Shown one piece after another: positions 37,201 through 47,578 of a stretch of 64,000 nucleotides of DNA. Position numbers and translations under genes: made by a program. The number at the start of each line of letters is the position of its first letter. The stretch's first letter is position 1. The DNA lies in the NCBI GenBank assembly GCA_012932295.1, contig JAAONU010000001.1:46101134-46165133 (forward strand), given 5' to 3'. Origin of the DNA: Cyclina sinensis (Eukaryota > Mollusca > Bivalvia > Venerida > Veneridae). Below the pieces are notes generated by a model. The model saw nothing but the letters and a program-made list of their open reading frames with translations, made no database searches and was not told where the DNA came from.

Positions 37201-40165
37201 TATAAACTTAAAAATTCATTAAATGGTTGCACACATTGAGTGAATGACCCCTATTGCTTTTGGGGTCAGTGGGAAAAAGGTCAAGGTCACACAGACCTCA
37301 AAATTGAAAACCATTTCCGCCATGTAACTTGATTTGTTATATAGATTTCAAACTTTATATCATGATTGCACACATTGAGTGGATGGATCCCTATACATTT
37401 TGGGATCAGTACGTCAAAGACCAGGGTCACAGTGACTTAAATGTTTAAAATCATTTCCACTCTGTTTCTTGAGAGTCATTTGTCTTAGAGATTTCAAAAT
37501 TCATGTAATTGTTGCACACATTGAGTGAATGACCTGTATTGATTTTGGGATCAGTAGGACAAAGGTCAAGATCACAGTGGCCTTAACATTGAAAACTATT
37601 TCCGACATATAACTTGACAATCATTTGTTATAGAGACTTCAAACTTTATACTACCGCTTGCAAAACTGATTAGAGTTTACAATGTTAGGTAAAGAACGAG
37701 ACTCGTCGGTACACCTGTCAAAATCAATTTAAGCGCCGCCAATGTGTTTCTTTCAAACTGCCTTTTACCTGTCAATAATGTCTCTTTAGAGTCATACTGT
37801 GTACGAAATTGAAAAGCGGTTAGGAAAAACAATATTGAGTGAAGATTTCCGGTAGCAACGCAGCGACAATTACGACTCAGCAACTTTGGCGCCGCCCTGG
37901 CATTTTTTTTCTGGCTGAGGATAAATTGCAAGACACATTTTTATTGACAGGTATTCCTGAGAAAACTGCCTCGCTGCGATTGGATGATCGGTAAGGTGAC
38001 AGTTTAAGCTACTGAAATAAACATCGTAATATCACTTTTCACCGCGTTCCGAATATGTGAAACTCAAATCAGTTTTGCAAGCGGTAGTATCATGATTCCA
38101 CACATTGAGTTGATGATCCCTGTACATTTTGGGATCAGTACGTCAAAAGGCCAGGGTCACAGTGACCTAAATGTTTAGAATAATTTACACTCTATAACTC
38201 GACAACCATTTACATATAGATTTCAAAATTCATGTAATAGTTGCACACATTGAGTGAATGACCCCTATTGATTTTGGGGTTAGTAGATCAAAGGTCAAGG
38301 TCACATAGACCTTAACATTGAAAACCATGTTTGTCATGTAACTCGACAACCATTTTTCATAGAGACTTCAAAATTCATATTATGGTTGCACACATTGAGT
38401 GAATGATCCCTATTGAGTTTGGTGTCAGTAGGTCAAAGGTCAAAACATTCAAAATTTAAAGCAAATCATTTAATTTTAAAGCCTAAGGTTTCCTCCCTTA
38501 TATCACAAATGCATCATACTTAGAAAAAAAACCTTCGGGCATATAATGCTCCGCCCAGCGGTGCTCTTGTTACAATAGCGTTCTTCCAATGCTCATGTTT
38601 TTTCTTTTTGGCTGTGAAGCACATACATTTTACAATCATGAACTGTTCCTACTTTGAAAACATATTCAAGTACATCTCATTTACGTTAATATCTGTAGTG
38701 TATTTTTCCAGCTATTTTTCTTAAAAACTGTCTGTGTAATGAATTATATGCTCTTACTATGGTAATACTTTTTTCTTGTAATAGAAGGACAGTAGATAAA
38801 ATAAGGAAAAGAGGGTCAGACTAGAAGTCTTGGTTTGAAGCTTCTCGACACGGACAAGAAACTGTTGTAATCAACTAGTGGGATTAGTATTAATTGCTGT
38901 AACTTGCTTCTAAATAATTTCACTCAAATCTTAATAAAGAAGGCATAGAAACCACTTCTGATGGTATGTGGGAAAAACTGCTTTAATAAATACTATAGCT
39001 TTACTCGAGGCATGACATTGATGCATGATCATTAGTAGGTTTTTACAAGTTTTACATTAACAACAAGGTGATTGAGCTGTACAGTAACTGTTTTTCTTCT
39101 AGAGTAGGAAATATATTAGTGTTCTACGACTGTTACATTTGTTAGCCAGTCTGAGACCTCCATCAATGTCTCGGGTGAAACATTGTGTAAAGCCACTTAC
39201 TTCTGACAGATGTCTTTAAGACTGTTGTAAGGTTTGTTGACATACGTATCATGACATTCCCGCTTAGCCGAGTCTATCTCAACGACGGAGCAGAAATCCA
39301 TCGTCAGTTCTTGAGCGGGCGTTGTTGCAAATAAATCTAACGAGAAAAAAACGTCTACCTTAAGATTTGAAGTAAACAGGCAAGCTTCGTACATGTCTAA
39401 ATTTTCTCAGCCATTTAAATGTCATATTTGCATGCAATGCAAAAAAGGAAGAAAAAAACACAGTATATAAAACTCTTCAAATAGATTTCTTTGCACTGAT
39501 TTGTTTTTAGACATCTGTATAGTGCTCGATCAATCATTATAAATGTCTGATAAAATGAAAAAATATAACCAAGTTCGACCTGTCCACAGATTTTCAAATT
39601 TGTGAAAATGTGAAGTGCTGCAAAATGTATGTTACCTTGAAAGAATAGCATTTAAGATGCCGAAATAAATGAATTATCCGAAAGTTTTGACATCACTGAA
39701 TAATTACTGTTTGGTGTTACTTTTTCATTAAAATACAGTCCAAGGTTGTATTTTGATCTTATTCTATGAACTTTCTCTGGATTGTTTCTGCATGACGTCA
39801 GTACTACCTTACAGTTTGCCTTCATCTAAATACTTTGTCGTATTTACTTGGCAAATATTTTGAACACTTTTAATGAAAAGTTCATTTTTATGCAGGTATG
39901 AAAATGGTGTTTAAACTATTAAAATATTGACCGGGTATACGATGGTGAAGGGAACAGAATTGACCAGTCAAGTGAAAGTAAAAGTGACCAAGTTGCCATA
40001 ACAAGTGTCGCTTTATCAGTACACTAAGAAAGTTAAATACAGAAGACAGTGCCTATTTGTGGAATGCGTTATTATTTCCCTTATATACTTTCGTCAGGCG
40101 ATATATATTGCAATTTATAGAAAGTAATGGTACTTACAAAGAATCGGAATGTACAAGAAGCTCAT
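30441..40165 (-). CDS. secreted cysteine-rich two-module protein, possible GPI anchor, internal TGA
   Basis: Nine exons: 40138-40165, 39201-39336, 36532-36656, 35991-36126, 33670-33853, 32386-32498, 31883-31992, 31003-31099 and 30441-30666. They join in one frame to 384 residues if the in-frame TGA (codon 317, 30645-30647) is read. Exon 1 plus the start of exon 2 give a signal peptide (MSFLYIPILYLFATTPA). Exons 2-5 and 6-9 are two copies of one module: exon pairs 2/6, 3/7 and 4/8 end in the same phases (2, 1, 2), and the cysteines line up (for example NVECYLEC versus DECYFRAIGEC, and NGSCTPEMATF versus NDN-TGA-TVSMATF). The C-terminus is a polar GGEFQSS stretch and a hydrophobic tail ending FFMYALISH, which suggests a GPI signal or membrane tail. 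Family not recognised; extracellular cysteine-rich repeat proteins such as DUF19-like ones are a loose analogy only. The acceptors of exons 7 (caag) and 8 (aaag) are weak and chosen by phase. The TGA could mean a broken gene, selenocysteine, or different splicing. Confidence 0.7.
30645..30647 (-). other. in-frame TGA at an aligned cysteine position
   Basis: Exon 9 of the cysteine-rich gene, read in the frame set by exon 8, gives NDN-TGA-TVSMATF. The sister exon 5 gives NGSCTPEMATF, so TGA replaces Cys. The frame stays open for 67 further codons with clear homology to exon 5. No convincing SECIS element was seen by eye downstream. Confidence 0.6.
34169..34215. repeat. (AT)n microsatellite
   Basis: An uninterrupted TA run of about 46 bases, 1 kb from the left end of the Tc1 element, in an intron of the cysteine-rich gene. 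Confidence 0.95.
34592..35868 (+). mobile_element. Tc1/mariner element, degenerate
   Basis: Terminal inverted repeats: ACTCCTCACAAAAAGTCAAG begins at 34594, and its reverse complement ends at about 35868 (GTTGCTTGACTTTTTGTGAG). About 1.27 kb, the usual length for this superfamily. It lies in the intron between exons 4 and 5 of the cysteine-rich gene, opposite in orientation. The right end still shows the flanking TA; the left end reads CA, probably mutated. Confidence 0.9.
34905..35610 (+). pseudogene. Tc1 transposase, broken
   Basis: Fragments in more than one frame cover the catalytic core. They include the helix-turn-helix end (RSRRSAQRVPLSQRQTR), TDESRFSLDF with the first Asp (about 35019), YGGDCLMVWGGI, MDDNAPCHRA with the second Asp (about 35310), and PIEHVWDILGRAV with the Glu (about 35415). 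Counting through the in-frame stops gives 34 residues between the second Asp and the Glu, matching the DD34E signature of Tc1. Stops (TGA after HRA, TAG after CLQ) and at least one frameshift make it inactive. The C-terminal part is open to its natural end (SLPRRIQGCIGANGDRTRY). Confidence 0.88.
36808..38573. repeat. TATGCCCGAAGG-bounded dispersed element, copy 2 (interrupted)
   Basis: The left end ATGCCCGAAGGGGGCATATT is at about 36811. The right end CCTTCGGGCATATAATGC is at about 38533, followed by GCCCAGCGGTGCTCTTGTTA, as in copy 1. Inside are the same ~140-bp units as at 9365-10430 (CACACATTGAGTGAATGACC, TCAGTAGGTCAAAGG, GGTCACAGTGACC). It lies in the intron between exons 2 and 3 of the cysteine-rich gene. 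A second element is inserted at 37651-38087. Confidence 0.9.
37651..38087. mobile_element. 437-bp nested MITE with TA target duplication
   Basis: Perfect terminal inverted repeats of 21 bases (CTACCGCTTGCAAAACTGAT plus one T), then imperfect for some more. TA flanks both ends (37649-37650 and 38088-38089). Removing the element and one TA restores the host repeat text ACTTTATATCATGATTG found in sister units. The TA duplication suggests mobilisation by a Tc1/mariner-type transposase. The short - strand frame inside (37677-37931) has no recognisable motif. Confidence 0.9.
38574..39200. other. intronic non-coding stretch
   Basis: Part of the intron between exons 2 and 3 of the cysteine-rich gene. 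Nothing further recognised. Confidence 0.4.
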
Positions 40166-42612
40166 CTTTACGATCACTGGTAACTTGCTGGCCTGAAACA
40201 AGCATGTATCTTTCACCTGATATGTGAATAAATGGATGGTTTCAAAATTAAAAACATTATTTTGAGGTAACACGTTTATATGGATTATATAGACAGACAA
40301 AATGACTAGGTAAATTTAAACTAGTTGCAGTTATAATAAATTGAACACTTTTGTAACCAACATTTCATGTCTAGAATTTTCACCTCTTTTGGTAGTGATG
40401 GTTGGGAAGGGGATAATACTGATTGATGTTTATAAACGATTATTTAAGATGAGTGTAAGGTAAAATAAAGCTAGCCACACAAAACATTCATTAATTTCAT
40501 ATATGTTAAACCTTACATGAATCAATTAGAATTTACTCCAAAGTGTTTTAATGGAAATCAAATTTGTCGGAGTAAGAAAGAATAAGGAATACATACAAAC
40601 AAACAAAATCTACAAATAAAAATCAGATCTGACCTTTAATATTCAAAATATTTCCATAAAGTAACACTTGTTTCAGCGTCTTCCTAACGACAATGCTCAA
40701 CACTCTTTAAACAATAAGTAATCTTACACAAAGCTGTGGGAGCTGTATACATTAATAACACAAAAGCACGAAACTATAAATATACTATACATCAACATTT
40801 AGTTATTTTAACCTTTGTCTTGTCCTCATTTAAAAATAATTGCTTTCTTAAAAGGTTCTGTCTGGTTGTCAGTGTCAGTTAAATTAACACGCTAATATAA
40901 TGTATAACCGTAGTTCCCCTTTGTGTATTTCGCTGAAACCAGTGATAAGTCATATAAACCAGAAGCAACGGTAAAGTAACTTATAACACGTGTTTGTAAT
41001 TAATAAATTAGGAGCAAATTATTTAAGACAGAGATATAAATATAAATCACGATTAAACGTTTCTCTAATTTGCCTGACCGCTGTAGCGTGATTAAAAAAA
41101 AGAAACTAAACTGTGCAGTAAAAACTTTGATAATATTGTAAAAATAAATACATACTAATTTGTTGTAATTCTTTCGATTTCTATCTTAAATGTGTCACTT
41201 TATGGATTCTATTTCTTTTCTCTTTTTTTCTTTATTTTTATAAGAAACCATTTCTGTTCGTAAAAAAAGAGTTTGTCGAATGATATATATGTATCTGAAA
41301 TGGAATGAATGTTATCTTATTTACTGTGGTTCATTGGCTTTAAATTAAATTCCAGTCTCATAACGGGTTATATGACAATAAAGTAGGTAAATGCTGAAAG
41401 TATTGGCACTGCCCAGAAACTACCGAATTCTCCCTCTCATTTACTACCCTCTGACAAGCGAGGTTATATGAACGCACAATTTCAAAGATGGATGAGTTAC
41501 TCAATTACAGCTGTGATAAATTAATCAGAATTACAAAATCAAGTAAAATAGGCAAAGTGAAGGAAGACTACAGCAAGATGCAATAAGTCGGTGAAATTAA
41601 CTTGACAGGTTGCTAACAAGAAGTGATTCGTAAAGTTTTGTGGGATTAAAGATTACACGGAAAGAGTGAATGTGAATTATGGCAAAGACACGTTTCAACG
41701 TTCAATCAAGTGAGAAAAAAAAGATAATACACGGATTGCAAAACGATTTAAAACAATACAAAATATGCTCAGCCACTATATATCGTAGCTGTTAGAAAAA
41801 TAGCTCTTTTCTGTGACAAGTTTTCGACATTTTTGTTCAACATAATCAACAATATTTCTTCTTTGTCAGTGAGTTGTGACATATTTGGTTAGTTTATTTT
41901 TTTATGGATTACGCTATTCATACAGATAGTGGACATATAGTATATATGGCTAAAACCAAAGAGAGCGCATATAGATCATATTTATGGGAACTTACATCTC
42001 ATCAACTGAACAGCCCCCCTCTCTCTCTCTCTCTTTCAAAATTAGGCGACATTCCTTCTGAAAACGTTACTTTATAATATAAGGAAACTTTGTACGAAAT
42101 GACTAATGTGAGTTACGCCAGTAGCATATTAATCATGAAATTTTAAAATTTAAAAGAAAATTGCTGTGCCAAATTCCGATTTAGTGCACCAGATGATGTG
42201 GCATTACGTTATAGCAACTCAAAACGTGCGTAGAAATACAGTCCATTTCACATTTTGTAAATGAAATAGTCAAAATATAAGATATTAATAAGAAAATTTA
42301 TGATGTTGAAAATTGACATGTCATATCGTTTTAGCATAACAACACGCGATTTTTGTGTGTAATTCTCGTCCCTTAAACTTCTCCTTCATCTGTTAACTAT
42401 GTGGTTAAACATGTAAGTAAGTGTACTGTAATCTGCTTTGTAACATTTTGTATGTATGTAAGTGTTTCAGCTTATTGCAAGACGTGCAGTTTTGGGTTTA
42501 TTTAGAATAAAACCTTTTTAGCGATACCATTCTGACGCACAGCGAATGTCACTAATGCACACGGAAAAAGTAAAAGTGATTGTTGATACTGTTTTTATCA
42601 TTATACTATCAT
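40166..42612. other. intergenic region between the cysteine-rich gene and the first SLC22 gene
   Basis: TGTTTCAG at about 40196 on the - strand, shortly before the ATG at 40165, could be a splice acceptor for a 5' non-coding exon. There is a short CT tract at 42019-42034. No other supported feature. This gap should contain the promoter of the cysteine-rich gene. Confidence 0.4.
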
Positions 42613-42627
42613 TTTATTACTTTTATT
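42613..42627 (-). terminator. polyadenylation signals of the downstream SLC22 gene
   Basis: Two overlapping-region AATAAA hexamers on the - strand (42613-42618 and 42622-42627), about 250 bases after the stop at 42874. Confidence 0.5.
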
Positions 42628-42873
42628 TGAACAAAACAACAAATTTACTAAGTTAGCTTATTTGCTTTGAATGTACACGAACTGTCACGGAATTCCAGAA
42701 CGAAGTACAGCGCCAACTAATCTTAAAACTATATGACATTATGCATGCATGTATGAAGTAAAATGTGTATCGTCATCTTGTTTCTGTCAACACTCAATAC
42801 CGACTATACTAGGCAGGCAAGTTCTTGCATCTGCTTTAAGAGAGTTTATCTAGTGTCTAGTTTCTCGTTTAAA

Positions 42874-45800
42874 CTATTCATTTATCTTTAAATCATTCGT
42901 GATTTTATCATTCAGGTTTCCATCTTTCGTCTCTGGTAGAAAAAATGTTCCGACCACACATAAGACCGCAATGCCGCCACACACATAAAACAGCAGTCCG
43001 GGAAAGAACGTATTCTAGATAAAAAGAAATAGATAATTAAATATTTATACATGTGATACAATGTGAGTGACGGTGAATTATTCTTTAAACTTGTGTGTTT
43101 GTGTATTAAAATAAACCGCATCGACATCAACTTGTTCTCTAATATCCAAAGACTGAGATGCCCATGCAATAGCCTTTAAACAAAAACAGTCCCCAAAACA
43201 ATATCATATTTCATGTTCATGTTTTAAGAAATTAATTATCTGATCTTATACATCTGATAAAAAAACACGTTTTTTAAATTTTATAACCATTTTATCGAGG
43301 ATGACTTGCAAAGCGGATCAAAACCCGGAGGTCGTAGGTTCGAACCCATAAGTATCACTGATTTCACCGTTTCATCTTAATGGATCTTTCGTCAGGAGAA
43401 ATCCACATACATTTTTTTAAAAAAAATTCTTGACTGCCCATGACCGGTTTAATAGACTCTTACCAGGTAAACAAACTGTGGGCCTGCAACTGCACCTATT
43501 CTTCCAACAAGACTAAGTGTTCCAAACCCAATATTTCTAAGAGAGAAAGAGAGAGCAAAGAAGAAAGATTTAAGATATAAACAACAATACTATCCGACAA
43601 TAACCTATCGTTTATAGATATAACCGCGTCTCTTTAAATACTCAGTATAATTCTTCCTAGGCTTACAGTAAAATTTTGAAAACCTCCATTAAAAGGTTTC
43701 AGTATTTAATTTCATAACATCCGTTTAATAAATGGACATCAATCAGTCGTGACTACGTCCTAAACTTCGTGACCTCAGAGAATAAAACTTTATTATATGG
43801 ATGCTAGTTTTACTTGAATTGCCTGATGAAATGTCTATACCTGATAACAGTGGGATATAATTCTATAGTCATGGTCTGAATCGGTCCCCATGCGGTGCTT
43901 ATTGCGGTATTCGCAATAATTGCAAATACATTGGTAATATCATCTTTACCAGAAATGTCTGAAATTAAACTAAACGGAGTTTATTCACAGAAAAATGCAA
44001 GTGCTCAGATCTAAATGATAAACCAAGTATATATATGTCAATAGCACACAAATAGTATGTAGTGTTTCCAGTTTGGAATGTTTTTGCAAAACTAATAATT
44101 TACTTTTCACAATATCTGTAAGTAAACTTTATACACTTACGCAAACAATTTATAGTGTCTGCACGTGAAAATAAATTAGCAGACAGATTAACGCATGTGA
44201 ACAAAACAGTATGGTAAACTTAAATTTCAAATATTTGAAAGTTAAAAACCCTTTCTTTCCATTAAAGTATTTGTTCATTTAGCTTTTACAGCATACATAC
44301 CGAGTGTTTGCACGACACCAACTATGATACCACTGATTGCAACAACAGTCATACATACCACAGTTGAAACACGGCGTCCAAACCTGTAATGCACAGGATA
44401 AGTTTATCTGAAACCTTTTTTACGTGATAACGTTAAATTTTATTTAATTTAGAAAAACAAAACGTTTCACAAAATATTTGTAATGCCTGTAATAAATAGG
44501 ACGAATTGATAGGATAATCACCAATCCCTCACCCTTCTTGTTGCTATTGCAAGCTGTTTAGAGGTTGCTTACATGGAACAATCATGAATACTTATCATAA
44601 CCAATTGCGTTATTAAAGTTAATCATAGAAAGAGTTAGTAACAGGGACACCTTAATGGCAGTCAACTTGTATAAATCTGTTTGTGTATATATATAAAATG
44701 CCACTTTCATATGAATAAACCTTCATGCACGAGAACATTTGGCGAAACGTTTTGCATGCAAGATCTTCTCATGTTTAGGTGACTTCTTAATAGAAATAAA
44801 CAAATCAATTTTAGTATCTAAAGCTCAGACTAATCTAATTCTCCCCGGACAAGTAAAGCACTAACATTAGTTAATTCCTGATTGAAGTACCTTTTTGAAC
44901 TTTTAGGCAACAGACCAGTAATTATTACAGAACGAAATTGAAATGAAACAGTCATCAGGAGTTTACAAAACAATATATTGATTCAATTATATTTTTTCTT
45001 GCATATTTAAGACATTAACTGTGATGTATAGATTAATAAATTATTTTAATGTCTATGCTGGCTGTGCAATTTTTAAACCAGTGACGTCATTTTTTATTAT
45101 ACTTGTCAATAAAACGACATTAAAAGTGTTCTTCGCCAGGTAGAAATAGGATTACTGTTTTATTTTTGTGAATGCACGGTATATTTCTGTTAATGAACTT
45201 TCATTTGGGGGTTCCGCCACATGTGAAAATGTCACTTTTGGAGCCTGCTCAGTTAAATATATATTGATCTTAGACCAAACGATTAGTTTCTTTAACAATA
45301 CAGGCTTAGGAATGATACGGTCCAAAGCACATCAGCCTAAAATTGTATAAATACAACCTCTGAGAACTGCGTCAGAGAATTGATTCTTTGGTTTAGTGGA
45401 CTAGAGCGTTGGTTTTCGATGCGGGAGGACACGAGTTCGAATCCAACTGTAGGTGGTCATTATCTTTCCTTTACGAACTTTCATGTTCTTAAGAAGATAT
45501 ACACCTTTTTAATGTTCACATTTTTACCAACCTATTTTGCATCCAAATAGCAATACCTTTAGAAGGTATGCTAAATATACTGAACAGAAAGAAATTCAGA
45601 TAAATATTGCCAGATAGTGTTTGTATTCCATACGCTATACCGTACGATATGACACCAATGGCCAACCTGCAAGAAAATAAACATAGTTCTACCATCCAAA
45701 ATAATCTTTGTTATAGAGTTTAACATATTGATTATCAAATGATCACAGAATTTCACCAGCACAATGACAATTATACAGAACATGACTGCAAGTCCGTTTG

Positions 45801-47578
45801 CAAAGCGAGTGTTAAGTGAACAAATAAGTATCTATTTGCATTAGATTTGTAGTTACTTAAATATACTTACCATTAACAAAGCATAAACACTTATATGTGA
45901 ACGTCAGAATACAAAACGTGCAAAACAATATTAAAAACACTAATTTTACCATTCAGTTTGGTTACAGTACCATCAACTATATTCATAAATTAAAATTAAC
46001 GTACCAGTTAACCATTAATAGTAACGAAATCTTCACCAGAAACCGAGATTTAAATAAATCAAGGAATGTGTATTTCCTATCTTTACGTTCCTCTTCTTTC
46101 CATACAAATGTATCAAAACTGAAGTCTTCTATTGCATTACATTTGGCAATTTCATTCAAGACAACCTTTGCTTTCTCTGGTTTGTCATGGGCTATGTACC
46201 ATCGAAAACTTTCCGGTATAATGCTGAAAAGTAATATTTTTATTTTGATACTTGCATCGGGAATCTTTAGAATATATGTTTTGTGTTCAATATGTGATTG
46301 TAATTTCATTAGTTTATTTCCTGAAAGTAAACGTTTTTCCATCAATTAGTTAATTTCGTGAAGTTTAAAGTTTTTAATCAGAAGTTAATTTATATTTTCC
46401 TCAATAAAGATATCAGAGGGCAGATACAATTTAACATTCACGAAGAAAGTTTTGAAGAAATAACAAACCTACTCAAAACTACTATTTCCATTGGAATATT
46501 TGTTCATTTCATTTTAATTTTAGACACTTACAACCATGTAAAGAAGCATGGCACCGTTACAATCGCTGTCATCAGCTGGAATTTTCTCCAGTCGTGAAGA
46601 AGCCATCCTAGAAGCGCATAGATGCAACCTTCTATCGGCCAGGACGGAAATCCCACGACCCATGCGCGCCATCTTGCTAGTGTGAACTCTGACATAAGGC
46701 AGTATTGTACTGTGAGGAAAAACCCTCCACCCATACCTCCAAAGAATGCACACACAGCAAACATCTGCCAAGATGTGGAGAAAAAACCAGCTACGTGTGT
46801 TACCATTAATATTAATATGGATGCAAAAAACGATGGTTTTCTGCCAAATAAATCAGCCAGTTGTCCAGAAATAACGCTACCAACGAGAACTCCCGCGCTT
46901 TGAATAGAATTGATGGTACTTGGAATGAAGTCGTCATCACATATCAGGTTAAACTGAAATAAGATATATAATGTATATAGATAAAATAAAATAAAACAAT
47001 AGCCCAACTATTGATATTCAGATTTATAGTTACTCCCATGTAGAAACCCAGGCTAATTTACCTCAGTTTAAAACTGGCAGTGTCCTTTGCTCCTTGTTTT
47101 TTATTGACTGTTTATATTTGGAAATTTAAGAAAATGCTTGATTGATCTAGTCTTCTATTCAATGGATTAATGTTGTTTTGTAATTATTAGATCTAAATGT
47201 CTTTGAATGTTTCAATTTCTCATTTTTATCAACAAAGATACTCACCTCACTAACCAATGTATTAAAGCCATTGTCGAAAACGGAATTACCACAGTTTGTG
47301 CTATTTATCAAGTTACACATTTGTTTCTTGCAAAACAGTTCTGTTGATTTGTTCAGCGAATCAGTGCACGATGTAAAATCAATGCTGACGTCATCGCTAA
47401 TGCAATACCATGACGGAGTCGCCGTAGAAAGGATAAGATTTGAAAATCCGAAACAGACTACAGTCTTCATAAGATGTATAACAATGGCAGTTCGAATTTG
47501 GAATCTTCCACATCCTCCAAGTTCTTCAATGATCTGGTCTGGATTAATATCCTGCTGTTTCTCTGATTGATTCGTCAT
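42874..47578 (-). CDS. SLC22-family organic ion transporter, downstream copy
   Basis: Eight coding exons: 47246-47578, 46532-46953, 46005-46223, 45532-45666, 44301-44383, 43841-43958, 43464-43536 and 42874-43014. All have GT-AG borders and one continuous frame of 507 residues. The N-terminus has GGCGRFQIR before TM1, then a large extracellular loop with six cysteines and NKST/NSTN glycosylation sites. Exon 2 has GQLADLFGRKP (major facilitator motif A) and FPSWP. Exon 3 starts with the SLC22 signature PESFRWYIA, exon 5 has RFGRR, and exon 6 ends ELYPTVIRN. Exon 8 has FLPETKDGNL and a short tail ending KINE. SLC22 proteins are 12-TM plasma-membrane carriers of organic cations, anions or zwitterions. 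Arg449 occupies the TM11 site where OCTs have Asp and OATs/OCTNs have Arg, so anion or zwitterion transport is my inference. No stops or frameshifts. It is a tandem duplicate of the gene at 50805-60151. Confidence 0.93.
43300..43400 (+). repeat. tRNA-like SINE fragment in an SLC22 intron
   Basis: GATGACTTGCAAAGCGG (A-box-like) and GTAGGTTCGAACCCATAAG (a perfect B-box GGTTCGAACCC) about 35 bases apart, opposite to gene orientation, between exons 7 and 8 of the downstream SLC22 gene. Confidence 0.55.
45384..45458 (+). repeat. tRNA-like sequence in an SLC22 intron
   Basis: TTTGGTTTAGTGGACTAGAG (A-box) and CACGAGTTCGAATCCAACTG (B-box) with tRNA-like spacing. The 5' and 3' ends do not pair as an acceptor stem, so it is a tRNA-derived SINE head or a tRNA pseudogene. 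It lies between exons 4 and 5 of the downstream gene. Confidence 0.55.

Noticed and set aside
45384..45458. Functional tRNA gene
   Set aside because: A- and B-boxes are good, but the 5' and 3' ends do not pair into an acceptor stem, and it looks like a SINE head.
45897..46349. 150-codon + strand open frame
   Set aside because: It lies antisense over exon 3 of the SLC22 gene, whose - strand frame has family signatures (PESFRWYIA) and proper splice sites.
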